From contig NZ_AP024907.1 of assembly GCF_024347135.1 (NCBI RefSeq), positions 549,001 through 613,000 of the forward strand: DNA of 64,000 nt, given 5' to 3'. A program made the position numbers and the translations under genes. This DNA is from Vibrio spartinae (GTDB lineage: Bacteria > Pseudomonadota > Gammaproteobacteria > Enterobacterales > Vibrionaceae). The first letter of the stretch is position 1, and every line of letters starts with the position of its first letter. Positions 1 through 8,811 of the stretch are shown piece after piece. Under the pieces are notes generated by a model. The model saw nothing but the letters and a program-made list of their open reading frames with translations, was not told the DNA's origin and searched no databases.

Positions 1-588
1 GAGAAATTTGCGTATGGCTTGAGAGATCCGGTGACACATACCGAGTTTTTGCCTATCGGTAAGCCTAAGCGTGGCGATATCGCTGTGTTCCGTTATCCAC
101 CGAATCCGAGTATTGATTATATTAAACGCGTTGTCGGATTACCGGGTGATATTGTTCGTTACAGTTCCGATAAGCGTATTTGTATTCAGCCAAAAGGTGC
201 AACAAAATGTAAGGTCGTGTCACAGTCAAATCGTGTGCGGAGTGACCTGAAATCGAATGTAGCACCGATGGAGCAACTCGATGAGCAATTGGGTCAGGTG
301 AAGCACCATATTTTGATTAATCCATGGCGGATGGATAACCCGATAAATTATAAACCTCGTCCGGGGGTGAATGAATGGGTTGTTCCTGAAGGGCACTATT
401 TTATGATGGGTGATAATCGGGATAACAGTGCTGATAGCCGTTACTGGGGATTTGTTCCTGAAGCCAATCTGGTCGGTAAGGCCGTTGCTATATGGATTAG
501 TTTTGAGTTTAACCGCTCGCCTGATAGCGTGTTACCATCATGGATTCCGACTGGGGTTCGCTTGAATCGAATTGGTCAGATTCATTAA
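1..588 (+). CDS. lepB: Signal peptidase I (C-terminal part, cut by window start)
   Basis: Signal peptidase I is the inner-membrane serine/lysine protease that removes signal peptides from exported preproteins in the periplasm. The reading frame is open from base 1, so the N-terminal membrane segments and the catalytic serine box lie outside the window. Visible are the box around YIKRVVGLPGD, whose lysine codon at 124-126 should be the general base, and the C-terminal box GDNRDNSADSRYWGFVP. Both are diagnostic for the family. It heads the lepB-rnc-era-recO-pdxJ-acpS run typical of gammaproteobacteria. The identification is secure; only the 5' end is missing. Confidence 0.96.
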   Translation, partial: EKFAYGLRDPVTHTEFLPIGKPKRGDIAVFRYPPNPSIDYIKRVVGLPGDIVRYSSDKRICIQPKGATKCKVVSQSNRVRSDLKSNVAPMEQLDEQLGQVKHHILINPWRMDNPINYKPRPGVNEWVVPEGHYFMMGDNRDNSADSRYWGFVPEANLVGKAVAIWISFEFNRSPDSVLPSWIPTGVRLNRIGQIH

Positions 589-597
589 TATTTACCG

Positions 598-613
598 GAT
601 AATTGCGATTATC
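598..613 (+). repeat. Small stem-loop between lepB and rnc
   Basis: Inverted repeat GATAAT-TGCG-ATTATC lies just after the lepB stop codon. There is no following T-run, so it is not a convincing terminator. It is the first of two hairpins in the 82-base lepB-rnc spacer. Confidence 0.5.
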
Positions 614-631
614 AGGGGCATTTATTTAACC

Positions 632-653
632 AGGCTGGTCAATAGATCAGCCT
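632..653 (+). promoter_or_regulatory. Stem-loop in the rnc leader
   Basis: AGGCTGGTC and GATCAGCCT pair over nine positions with one G-U, closing an AATA loop, 17 bases before the rnc start codon. In E. coli RNase III autoregulates by cleaving a stem-loop in its own leader. That this hairpin does the same is inference from position and structure only. Confidence 0.4.
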
Positions 654-670
654 TTCAATATTGAGAAATC

Positions 671-1348
671 ATGAATTCTCCAACATATAAACTTGAGAAA
701 AAAATAGGGTATCAGTTCAGTGATGGCGCTGTACTGGAGCTCGCACTGACACACCGGAGTGCGAATGGTCATCATAACGAGCGTCTTGAGTTTCTGGGCG
801 ATTCAATTTTAAGTTTTGTCATCGCAGATGAGCTTTATCACCGTTTTCCGAAGAGTAACGAAGGTGATATGAGCCGGATGCGTGCGACGCTTGTCCGGGG
901 GAACACTCTGGCTGAGCTGGCTCGGGAGTTTGAGCTGGGAGATTACTTAAAATTAGGTCCAGGGGAACTAAAAAGTGGTGGTTTCCGCCGCGATTCAATT
1001 ATTGCCGATGCCGTTGAAGCGATTATTGGCGCCATTTATCTGGATAGTGATATCGAGTCGATCCGGCGGATCATTTTAGAGTGGTATCAGACGCGTTTGG
1101 ACGCGATTCAGCCCGGGGTGTCGCAAAAAGATCCCAAAACTCGGCTACAAGAGTACCTGCAAGGCAGAAGAAAACCGCTTCCTGTTTATACAGTGACTAA
1201 TATTAAAGGTGAGGCACACAACCAAGATTTTACTGTGTCATGTGAAATAGCGGGTATCGGAATACCTGTTATCGGAAAAGGCACCAGTCGCCGCAAGGCA
1301 GAACAAGCGGCTGCAGAGCTAGCACTAGAGCAATTGAATAATGGCTGA
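671..1348 (+). CDS. rnc: Ribonuclease III
   Basis: A 225-residue double-strand-specific endoribonuclease for rRNA precursor processing and mRNA turnover. The catalytic signature [10 protein letters not shown] sits at about residues 36-45 (acidic E40 and D44). The second acidic pair lies in [14 protein letters not shown] near 112-126, and a C-terminal double-stranded RNA binding domain ends the protein. Length equals the usual 220-230 residues. The stop overlaps the era start by 8 bases, so the two are probably translationally coupled. Two hairpins precede the gene (598-613 and 632-653), the second being a candidate autoregulatory site. Confidence 0.98.
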   Translation: MNSPTYKLEKKIGYQFSDGAVLELALTHRSANGHHNERLEFLGDSILSFVIADELYHRFPKSNEGDMSRMRATLVRGNTLAELAREFELGDYLKLGPGELKSGGFRRDSIIADAVEAIIGAIYLDSDIESIRRIILEWYQTRLDAIQPGVSQKDPKTRLQEYLQGRRKPLPVYTVTNIKGEAHNQDFTVSCEIAGIGIPVIGKGTSRRKAEQAAAELALEQLNNG

Positions 1349-2306
1349 TAAAGAATTTGATATTGATGCTTTTTTTGCATCAGAAAGTCAGGAAGAGAGT
1401 AAACCAGAGAACCAACATTGTGGTTTTGTGGCGATTGTCGGACGCCCCAATGTTGGTAAATCCACCTTACTGAACCAGCTACTGGGACAGAAAATTTCGA
1501 TAACATCGCGTAAGCCGCAGACGACACGCCATCGAATTATGGGCGTTGATACGGACGGGGACTATCAGGCAATCTATGTGGATACGCCGGGGCTACATAT
1601 TGAGGAAAAACGAGCGATTAACCGTCTCATGAACCGTGCTGCAAGCAGCTCACTCAGTGATGTTAATTTAGTTCTTTTTCTGGTCGAAGGCACTCACTGG
1701 ACCCAAGATGATGAAATGGTGTTTACCAAGCTGAATAAAGCGGGGTTTCCGGTCATTCTTTGTGTCAATAAAGTCGATAACGTTAAAGACCGTAATGAAG
1801 TGATGTTGCACATGTACGAATTGTCTACCAAGATGAATTTTGTTGATGTGATTCCCATTTCTGCAAAACACGGTAAAAACATTGATGCGATTCGTCAGCA
1901 TGTTCGCGGCCATCTTCCGAAAGCGGTTCACCATTTCCCGAGTGAATATGTGACTGACCGCTCGCAACGCTTTATGGCGTCAGAGATCCTCCGGGAAAAA
2001 ATCATGCGTTTTACCGGTGAAGAGCTCCCTTATTCGGTGACGGTCGATATTGAACGGTTTGATTACAACCCGGAAACCGATGGTTTTCATATCAATGGCT
2101 TGATTTTGGTCGAGCGGATCGGTCAGAAGAAAATGATCATCGGCAAAGGGGGCGAAAAAATCAAAACGATAGGTCGCGAAGCCCGTCTTGATATGGAAGC
2201 GTTATTTGGTCGTAAAGTCTATCTGGAAACGTGGGTCAAAGTGAAATCCGGTTGGGCTGACGATGAAAGAGCACTAAGAAGTTTGGGATATATTGACGAT
2301 CTATAG
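1341..2306 (+). CDS. era: GTPase Era
   Basis: Essential GTPase that binds the 3' end of 16S rRNA and assists 30S subunit assembly. Seen in order: G1 GRPNVGKST at residues 34-42, G3 DTPGLH, G4 NKVD, then a C-terminal KH RNA-binding domain containing [13 protein letters not shown]. At 321 residues it is about 20 longer than E. coli Era. The extra length is an acidic N-terminal extension (roughly residues 1-24, rich in D and E) before the G domain. The start codon lies inside the 3' end of rnc, so the overlap supports this start. Confidence 0.98.
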   Translation: MADKEFDIDAFFASESQEESKPENQHCGFVAIVGRPNVGKSTLLNQLLGQKISITSRKPQTTRHRIMGVDTDGDYQAIYVDTPGLHIEEKRAINRLMNRAASSSLSDVNLVLFLVEGTHWTQDDEMVFTKLNKAGFPVILCVNKVDNVKDRNEVMLHMYELSTKMNFVDVIPISAKHGKNIDAIRQHVRGHLPKAVHHFPSEYVTDRSQRFMASEILREKIMRFTGEELPYSVTVDIERFDYNPETDGFHINGLILVERIGQKKMIIGKGGEKIKTIGREARLDMEALFGRKVYLETWVKVKSGWADDERALRSLGYIDDL

Positions 2307-2365
2307 TGATATTACTTTCTCTTGTTGCGGGGCCCGAGTGTCATTAGGGATAAGTTCTACAGCCC

Positions 2366-2383
2366 CTGAGGTTACCACCTCAG
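2366..2383 (+). repeat. Stem-loop upstream of recO
   Basis: CTGAGGT-TACC-ACCTCAG is a perfect 7-bp stem ending 10 bases before the first recO ATG, in the 87-base era-recO spacer. There is no T-run. It may affect recO translation or simply be a processing site. Confidence 0.4.
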
Positions 2384-2393
2384 AGAGATAGGA

Positions 2394-3128
2394 ATGATGT
2401 CAGAGAACCAACTTCAGCGTTGTTTTGTTTTACATCGACGCTCATATAGTGAAAGCAGCCTGATTATCGATGTCTTCACTGAAGAATTCGGGCGAATGAC
2501 TTTACTGTCTAAAGGTGCACGTCGCATCCGTTCTCCGCTAAAAGCTGTGTTGCAACCCTTTGTACCACTGTTTCTGAAATGGTCGGGGAAGGGGTCGATG
2601 CGCACATTGCGTCAGGCCGAGCCGATCAGTCTGGGTTTACCTTTGACTGGCATTCATTTATATTCAGCGTTATATGTCAATGAATTACTGGCACGACTCA
2701 TCCCTTCAGAAGTTCCCTTACCGGGACTTTTTTATGATTATCTGCAAGTATTGACCGAACTGGCACAGTCATCGAATCCAGAGCCGGCGCTACGGCGTTT
2801 TGAACTCTCGCTACTGGCTTGTTTGGGGTATGGCGTCGATTTTTTGCACTGTGCCGGCAGCGGAGAACCGGTTGTTCCGACGATGACTTATCGATATCGG
2901 GAACAAAAAGGATTTATCGCTTCCGTTCGCAAAGATAATCTGACGTTTGTGGGAGAAGAGTTGATAGCCATTAGTGAACGACGCTTCACGACACAAGCAC
3001 AGTTACAGGCGGCCAAACGGTTTACCCGGATAGCACTCAAACCTTATCTGGGGGCCAAACCACTCAAAAGCCGAGAACTGTTCATTTCTCAAATTGGTAT
3101 TTCGAGAGCACGGAGTAAAGGAACATGA
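2394..3128 (+). CDS. recO: DNA repair protein RecO
   Basis: RecO works with RecR and RecF to load RecA on SSB-coated single-stranded DNA during gap repair. The 244-residue protein starts with the family OB-fold ([26 protein letters not shown]), followed by the helical C-terminal domain. Two adjacent ATGs (2394 and 2397) follow a GAGATAGGA stretch; either could be used. The last 4 bases overlap pdxJ (ATGA). Position between era and pdxJ matches the conserved gene order. Confidence 0.95.
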   Translation: MMSENQLQRCFVLHRRSYSESSLIIDVFTEEFGRMTLLSKGARRIRSPLKAVLQPFVPLFLKWSGKGSMRTLRQAEPISLGLPLTGIHLYSALYVNELLARLIPSEVPLPGLFYDYLQVLTELAQSSNPEPALRRFELSLLACLGYGVDFLHCAGSGEPVVPTMTYRYREQKGFIASVRKDNLTFVGEELIAISERRFTTQAQLQAAKRFTRIALKPYLGAKPLKSRELFISQIGISRARSKGT

Positions 3129-3856
3129 GCGCAATTCTTTTAGGCGTTAATATCGATCATATTGCAACATTACGGAATGCACGTGGGACTAAATACCCTG
3201 ATCCGGTTCATGCAGCAGAGGTTGCTGAGCGTGCTGGCGCAGATGGGATAACGATTCATTTGAGAGAAGATCGTCGCCATATTCTTGATCGTGATGTCAA
3301 AATTTTAAGAGAGACACTACAAACTCGAATGAATTTAGAAATGGCCGTCACGGATGAAATGGTGGCTATCGCATTAGAGGTTTGCCCGGACTATGTTTGT
3401 CTCGTTCCTGAGAAGCGTGAGGAACTAACCACTGAAGGTGGTCTGGACGTGTTAGGGCAACTTGAGAAAGTCAAAGCGGCGACTCACAAGTTAACTGAAG
3501 CCGGTATCAAAGTGTCGCTTTTCATCGATGCGGATAAAGAACAGATTGATGCTGCTAAGGCCTGTGGAGCGCCTTACGTTGAGCTACATACGGGGCATTA
3601 TGCAGATGCAGAAACCTCTGCGGCTCAGCAAGATGAGTTGAAGAAAATTTCAGCGGCAGCCAGTTATGCCAGTGATATCGGTCTGATCGTCAATGCCGGT
3701 CACGGTTTGACTTATCATAATGTTGCTGCCATTGCTGCAATGCCGGAGATCCACGAACTGAATATCGGCCATTCGATTATTGGTCGTGCTATCTTTGACG
3801 GTTTTGCGAAGGCTGTGGCAGATATGAAGTCCTTAATGATAGAGGCCCGACGCTAA
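3125..3856 (+). CDS. pdxJ: Pyridoxine 5'-phosphate synthase
   Basis: PdxJ condenses 1-deoxy-D-xylulose 5-phosphate with 3-amino-2-oxopropyl phosphate to make pyridoxine 5'-phosphate, the last ring-forming step of vitamin B6 synthesis. The 243-residue TIM barrel opens with [18 protein letters not shown] and keeps the [10 protein letters not shown] phosphate/active-site region and a C-terminal [16 protein letters not shown] motif. It overlaps recO by 4 bases and is followed 3 bases later by acpS, so these are cotranscribed. Confidence 0.97.
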   Translation: MSAILLGVNIDHIATLRNARGTKYPDPVHAAEVAERAGADGITIHLREDRRHILDRDVKILRETLQTRMNLEMAVTDEMVAIALEVCPDYVCLVPEKREELTTEGGLDVLGQLEKVKAATHKLTEAGIKVSLFIDADKEQIDAAKACGAPYVELHTGHYADAETSAAQQDELKKISAAASYASDIGLIVNAGHGLTYHNVAAIAAMPEIHELNIGHSIIGRAIFDGFAKAVADMKSLMIEARR

Positions 3857-3859
3857 TTT

Positions 3860-4252
3860 ATGGCAATTGTCGGCTTTGGGACGGATATTGTCGAAATTGA
3901 GCGGATCGCGGCTGCGATTTCCAGAAATGGAGATGCTTTTGCGCAGCGTATTCTGAGTGAGCGTGAGTTTGCGATTTATACGCAGAGTAAAAAACCGGAG
4001 CGATTTTTAGCGAAACGGTTTGCGGTCAAAGAAGCCGCTTCAAAAGCATTGGGAACCGGGATCGCACAAGGCGTTTCACTACAGGATTTTACCGTGTTGA
4101 ATGATGAACTCGGTAAACCATGGCTACAGTTGAGTGGCAAAGCCGAAGAATTTGCTCAGTCATTTGGTGTGAATGCCATCCATCTTTCGATATCAGATGA
4201 GCGACGCTACGCCGTTGCTTCCGTGATTCTTGAAAACAACACCGGCCATTGA
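3860..4252 (+). CDS. acpS: Holo-[acyl-carrier-protein] synthase
   Basis: AcpS transfers 4'-phosphopantetheine from CoA to a serine of apo-ACP, activating fatty acid synthesis. The 130-residue protein has the two family signatures: [12 protein letters not shown] near the N-terminus (metal-binding Asp) and [20 protein letters not shown] in the middle (metal-binding Glu). It is the last gene of the lepB-led operon. Only two bases separate its stop from the end of barA on the other strand, so the genes converge tightly. Confidence 0.97.
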   Translation: MAIVGFGTDIVEIERIAAAISRNGDAFAQRILSEREFAIYTQSKKPERFLAKRFAVKEAASKALGTGIAQGVSLQDFTVLNDELGKPWLQLSGKAEEFAQSFGVNAIHLSISDERRYAVASVILENNTGH

Positions 4253-4254
4253 TT

Positions 4255-7035
4255 TCAGGTCATTAAGCGTTGCGCCGCTTCAGCAACTTTTGCCATCTCA
4301 TCTTGCAATTCAAATAGTTCAGGCTCAAGGTCTTTGATGGCTTTGCCTGAACGCAGTGATTGTTCCAGCGTGGCACAGATTTTTCTTAATCTGGGGACAC
4401 CGCTATAGGAACAGCTGCCATGGAGCTTATGGATATGATGAAGTAATGCTTCCCGATCGGATTCATCATTCAAAGACAATTCAATGAGCTGATGGACTTC
4501 TGGGATAGAGTCAACCAACATCGTCAGCATATCTTTGGCTAAATCTTCTTTATTCGCAGCTTGTTTTAAAGCCATATGCCAGTCAATCACGGATGATGTT
4601 GGCTGTGTGACATCAACATCAGTCGATTGCGAATCAACGACTGGCGAGGCATCTTGTTGCGGCCGTTGTGGCTGAGGATTCCAATGCACCAAAACCTGTT
4701 GCAACACATGTTCATCTATCGGTTTAGTCAGATAATCGTCCATGCCTTCATTGAGTAAACGATCCCGTTCTCCCACCATCGCATGGGCGGTGACAGCAAT
4801 GACCGGCGTGGTTGTATTGAGCGGTAATTTCTTGATCTCCTGACAGGCGGTGACCCCATCCATTTTGGGCATCTGAATATCCATGAAGATAATGTCAAAC
4901 TCCTGGCGAGTGGCGATCTCGACTGCTTCTTCTCCGTTGGTACAGCTAATCACCGTACCCACCCTTTCCTGTAATAGTGCAGTGATCAACTTCAGGTTTG
5001 CGGGGTTGTCATCGACAGCCATGACCGTTAACGGCATCTTCTCAATCGAAGTCGAAAGCGTGGTTTCTTCCTGAAAAGCAGACAACTCAGGATGAATATC
5101 CAGCATGAGCTGTAACAGTTTTTTACGTGCGAGTGGTTTGGTTAGGCACTTGATCGGATAGTGCGTCATCAGGTTATCAGCCAGTGCCAGTTCGGTGCTC
5201 GGGATCCCGATTAAAACATGTTCAGAACATGCTACCGCTCGTTTCACCAGCGCTTCCGCTTCTTCTGATACTAATTTCTGAGTCGGTGAGAAATTGAGAA
5301 TCACGTAGTCTGACTGAGGCGGATTGTCCGGGAAAGTGGTCATATAATTAACACGTAAGCCAGATTGCGTCAGGGTTTGCTGTAAGATAGAAGCAGACTG
5401 CATGTGTGACTCGATCAACAGAACTTCTTTACCCGCCAGTTGTTTTTGAGTGTACCACTCACCCATCATAATATCGGTCGGATGGAGGCGAATGGTGAAC
5501 CAGAAGGTCGAACCGCGGTGCAAACGGCTGGTCAGACTAATTTCTCCACCCATTTGACTGACCAGTTTTTGGGTGATAACCAATCCAAGCCCTGTGCCGC
5601 CATAACGGCGGGAAATACTGGCATCTGCCTGACTAAATGCCTGGAATAACTGTGCTTGTTGTCGTTCGGAAATACCAATTCCTGTATCCCTGACCATAAA
5701 CTGAAGCTCAACCAAATCATCCCGGACCGACCGAAGCTCGACACTGATATCGATATTCCCTCGTTCCGTAAACTTAATGGAGTTACCGACAAGGTTGGTG
5801 ATCACTTGCTGGATTCTCAGGGGATCACCGACCAGACCGACCGGAATTTTCTGATCAACTTTTAGATTGATTTCCAGCCCTTTTTCATGCGCGCTGGTTG
5901 CCAGCAGATCGACGACCTCTTCGAGATTTTCTTGCAATTCAAACGGAACATTTTCGAGCGCCAGTTTGCCGGCTTCCAGTTTGGAGAAGTCCAAAATGTC
6001 ATTAATAATCGTCAAGAGGTTATTCGCTGAACGTCCAATCGTTTGCAGGTAATCTTTCTGGCTATTGGTGAGTTGTGTTTTCAGAATTTGTCGGGTAAAA
6101 CCAATCACACCATTCAATGGTGTTCTTAACTCGTGAGACATATTGGCCAGAAACTCAGATTTTACGCGGGCGGCTTCCTGAGCCCGTTTTTTAGCGATAT
6201 CCAGCTCAACGTTTTGGATTTCAAGCTGTTCGAGTGTCTCTCGTAGGTCAGAGGTCGCTTGATCAATACTATGCTGCATCTCGACATGGTACTCCGACAG
6301 AGAGACCGCCATTGCATTGATCCCTTTTTTCAGTTCATCCAGTTCGCCATGCATTTCTCCCTCAATACGAACATCCAGATGTCCTCGTCGAATCCGGTCC
6401 AACATATTTTTCATATGGGTAATCGGTCGGGTGACATCATGGAGTAAACGAAATGCGAAAGCACCGGAAAGTGCCAAGCCCAGAATCAAGACTAAAATCG
6501 CGGAAAAAATTTCCTGATACTGTTGGAGCCTCAGTGATGAAAGGTCGAGCTCAATGACAATGTAGCCAAGGACCGGTAAGGTCTCGGCATTGGCTCTACC
6601 GTCAATCAGCCGACTTTCCGCCAGAATCGGAGTGCGAAGAATTAAAGTATTGTTATCCTTCATTTCTGAGCTGCCCAAAATTGGAATGGGCTTGTCTTTC
6701 GGATAAGTCAGTGATTCGAAATCAGGATGGAAGTTAGACGTGACGAATAGTTCATGGTGCTTGTCGAAAACAGCGATACTCCGGACAAACTGAGAATTTT
6801 TACGGTGCGCATAACTGATGATTCGCCTGATCGATTCCCGACTATGCTTTTCCAACCCTTCTTCACTGGCGATAGCCAGCGGCTCGATGATATTTGAGCC
6901 TGCATGAATAACCTGAGACTCAAGATCGTGATAACGGTTATAAGAAAAAAATGCACTTAACAGCAGGCCGATGATGAGCGTCGGTGCCAGAGTGAGTGTG
7001 ATGACGCGAGTGCGCAAGCCATATTTGGTGGTCAT
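4255..7035 (-). CDS. barA: Hybrid sensor histidine kinase BarA/VarS
   Basis: Tripartite sensor kinase of the BarA/UvrY (in Vibrio VarS/VarA) system, which drives Csr small RNAs and hence central carbon and virulence regulation. Order in the 926 residues: membrane segment near 12-33, periplasmic sensor, second membrane segment near 175-197, HAMP, coiled coil, HisKA with MSHELRTPLNG (His near 300), ATPase domain with DTGIGIS and GGTGLGL, a degenerate receiver-like stretch, a true receiver with FMDIQMPKMDG (Asp near 719), and a C-terminal Hpt domain with IHKLHGSCSYSG (His near 872). The phosphorelay is complete. Only two bases separate it from acpS, with which it converges. Confidence 0.95.
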   Translation of the reverse strand: MTTKYGLRTRVITLTLAPTLIIGLLLSAFFSYNRYHDLESQVIHAGSNIIEPLAIASEEGLEKHSRESIRRIISYAHRKNSQFVRSIAVFDKHHELFVTSNFHPDFESLTYPKDKPIPILGSSEMKDNNTLILRTPILAESRLIDGRANAETLPVLGYIVIELDLSSLRLQQYQEIFSAILVLILGLALSGAFAFRLLHDVTRPITHMKNMLDRIRRGHLDVRIEGEMHGELDELKKGINAMAVSLSEYHVEMQHSIDQATSDLRETLEQLEIQNVELDIAKKRAQEAARVKSEFLANMSHELRTPLNGVIGFTRQILKTQLTNSQKDYLQTIGRSANNLLTIINDILDFSKLEAGKLALENVPFELQENLEEVVDLLATSAHEKGLEINLKVDQKIPVGLVGDPLRIQQVITNLVGNSIKFTERGNIDISVELRSVRDDLVELQFMVRDTGIGISERQQAQLFQAFSQADASISRRYGGTGLGLVITQKLVSQMGGEISLTSRLHRGSTFWFTIRLHPTDIMMGEWYTQKQLAGKEVLLIESHMQSASILQQTLTQSGLRVNYMTTFPDNPPQSDYVILNFSPTQKLVSEEAEALVKRAVACSEHVLIGIPSTELALADNLMTHYPIKCLTKPLARKKLLQLMLDIHPELSAFQEETTLSTSIEKMPLTVMAVDDNPANLKLITALLQERVGTVISCTNGEEAVEIATRQEFDIIFMDIQMPKMDGVTACQEIKKLPLNTTTPVIAVTAHAMVGERDRLLNEGMDDYLTKPIDEHVLQQVLVHWNPQPQRPQQDASPVVDSQSTDVDVTQPTSSVIDWHMALKQAANKEDLAKDMLTMLVDSIPEVHQLIELSLNDESDREALLHHIHKLHGSCSYSGVPRLRKICATLEQSLRSGKAIKDLEPELFELQDEMAKVAEAAQRLMT

Positions 7036-7381
7036 TAGTCTCTAATTATCATAATGAAGATCAGAAATAACGCATTGAATCATGCACTTTTCTGCTTTCG
7101 GTTGAGGTTTTCTTCCGTCACGGAGAAGCTTTATCTGAGCTGCTAGCTTAATCAAGTCATCAACAATTCACAATTTATTCTTGATAAGAATAGTGATGAT
7201 TTCACGAAATTTTATGCCGTTTGATTGTGCGCTTTTTTCTCGGTGGATTATTTGCTAAACATCGTGATGTGGATATGGGAAAATAGCAAAAATTTTGCAA
7301 GTCTCTTACTGTGATATCGACGGCTCGAACGGGCAGGCGTAACACGGTATTCGGCAATATCACAAGCGGTAATGTATTTAT
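7036..7381. other. Divergent barA-rlmD spacer, 346 bases, no gene seen
   Basis: The region separates divergent barA and rlmD and must hold both promoters. I see an AT-rich stretch around 7140-7260 but no convincing stem-loop, RNA gene or coding frame. Small open frames overlapping the rlmD start look like chance. Confidence 0.6.
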
Positions 7382-8701
7382 ATGGCTCGTTTTTTCCAAC
7401 CTAAAAAACAATCTACGATCAATAAAAAGCATCAGTTGGTTCAGGTGGCTCGCATGGATCACCATGGTGAGGGCATTGCTTATCTGGAAGGGAAGCCGGT
7501 TTTTATCGAAGGTGCTTTGCCGACAGAACAAGTCCTGATTCAACTGACAGAGAATAAAAGTAAGTATGCCCGGGCGAAACTGATCCAAGTTAAACAGGAG
7601 AGTGCCGAACGAACCAAACCGTTCTGCCCGCATTATCATCGTTGTGGTGGTTGTAACCTGCAACACCTGAGCCATCGGGAACAAGTGAGATACAAGCAAG
7701 AGTCGCTATCACAGTTGCTGAATAAATTTGCCGGATTATCCGTGCCACTCTCTCCGGTTGTTTCTGACGTGGATTTGGGGTATCGACGTCGGGCTCGTTT
7801 CAGTTTGAAGTGGGACAGTCAATCGAAACGTCTGGCATTCGGTTTTCGTCAGAAAAATAGTAACCATATTGTCGATATTGAACATTGTGCGGTATTAGCG
7901 CCGACGCTAGAGTCACTGATTCCGCAACTCAGAGCGTTATTTGAGTCGATGTCGCAGCCAGAAAAGCTCGGGCATCTGGAATTGATTGCTGCTGATAACG
8001 GGACAGTGATGCTGTTGCGTACTATTGGTCCGCTGACTGATTCGGATCAGGCTGATATCGTTACTTTTGCGCAGCAACGGCATGTTTCACTCTATATGAT
8101 GGCCGAAGCCGGGAACCCTCGTTTACTGAATGGGCATGAACCTGTTTATCGCGATACAGGGATTGAAATTTCTTTCCAGCCCCACCATTTCATACAGATA
8201 AACCGACACATCAATCAGAAAATGGTACATCAGGCGCTTGCTTGGCTGGCACTCAGTGAGGAAGATCGTGTGCTAGATTTATTCTGTGGTGTTGGTAATT
8301 TTAGCTTGCCGATCGCGCAACAAGTGAAGTCACTTGTCGGGGTTGAAGGGATTGAAGAAATGGTTGTTCAAGCGCGTAACAATGCTGCGCTCAACCAGAT
8401 TGTCAATGCTGCTTTTTATCAGGCGAATCTTGAGAAAACGTTGATCGACGTCGAGTGGGCACAGGCGAAATTTGATAAGGTATTGCTCGACCCGGCCAGA
8501 GCCGGTGCGAAAGGTGTCATTGAGTTGCTGTCTGATTTCGGGGCTCAGCGTGTGGTTTATGTGTCCTGTGATCCCGCGACACTGGCCAGAGATAGTCAGC
8601 AGTTGTTACAGCAAGGATATCAGTTAGAGAAAGTGGGGATGCTGGATATGTTTCCTCACACAAGTCATCTCGAATCGATGGCTTTGTTTATCAAAATGTA
8701 A
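7382..8701 (+). CDS. rlmD: 23S rRNA (uracil-1939-C5)-methyltransferase
   Basis: RlmD (RumA) methylates U1939 of 23S rRNA using S-adenosylmethionine. The 439-residue protein has an N-terminal TRAM domain and an iron-sulfur motif (CPHYHRCGGCNLQ plus the later EHCAVL cysteine, expected to hold a 4Fe-4S cluster). A Rossmann methyltransferase core follows, with DLFCGVGNFSLP and the catalytic loop YVSCDPATLARD that carries the nucleophilic cysteine. It lies directly upstream of relA, as in E. coli and other vibrios. Confidence 0.97.
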   Translation: MARFFQPKKQSTINKKHQLVQVARMDHHGEGIAYLEGKPVFIEGALPTEQVLIQLTENKSKYARAKLIQVKQESAERTKPFCPHYHRCGGCNLQHLSHREQVRYKQESLSQLLNKFAGLSVPLSPVVSDVDLGYRRRARFSLKWDSQSKRLAFGFRQKNSNHIVDIEHCAVLAPTLESLIPQLRALFESMSQPEKLGHLELIAADNGTVMLLRTIGPLTDSDQADIVTFAQQRHVSLYMMAEAGNPRLLNGHEPVYRDTGIEISFQPHHFIQINRHINQKMVHQALAWLALSEEDRVLDLFCGVGNFSLPIAQQVKSLVGVEGIEEMVVQARNNAALNQIVNAAFYQANLEKTLIDVEWAQAKFDKVLLDPARAGAKGVIELLSDFGAQRVVYVSCDPATLARDSQQLLQQGYQLEKVGMLDMFPHTSHLESMALFIKM

Positions 8702-8811
8702 CGTGGGTTGTGAAACTGTCAGATGAGGTGAACTCATCAGTAGCGATAGGGTCAAAGTCAACGCATCGGCCCTCAATAAACGAACATAAAACTAGGACGA
8801 AATAGAGAATA

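Noticed and set aside
7202..7699. Minus-strand 165-residue frame overlapping rlmD
   Set aside because: It lies antisense to the strongly conserved rlmD coding sequence and shows no domain; taken as a shadow.
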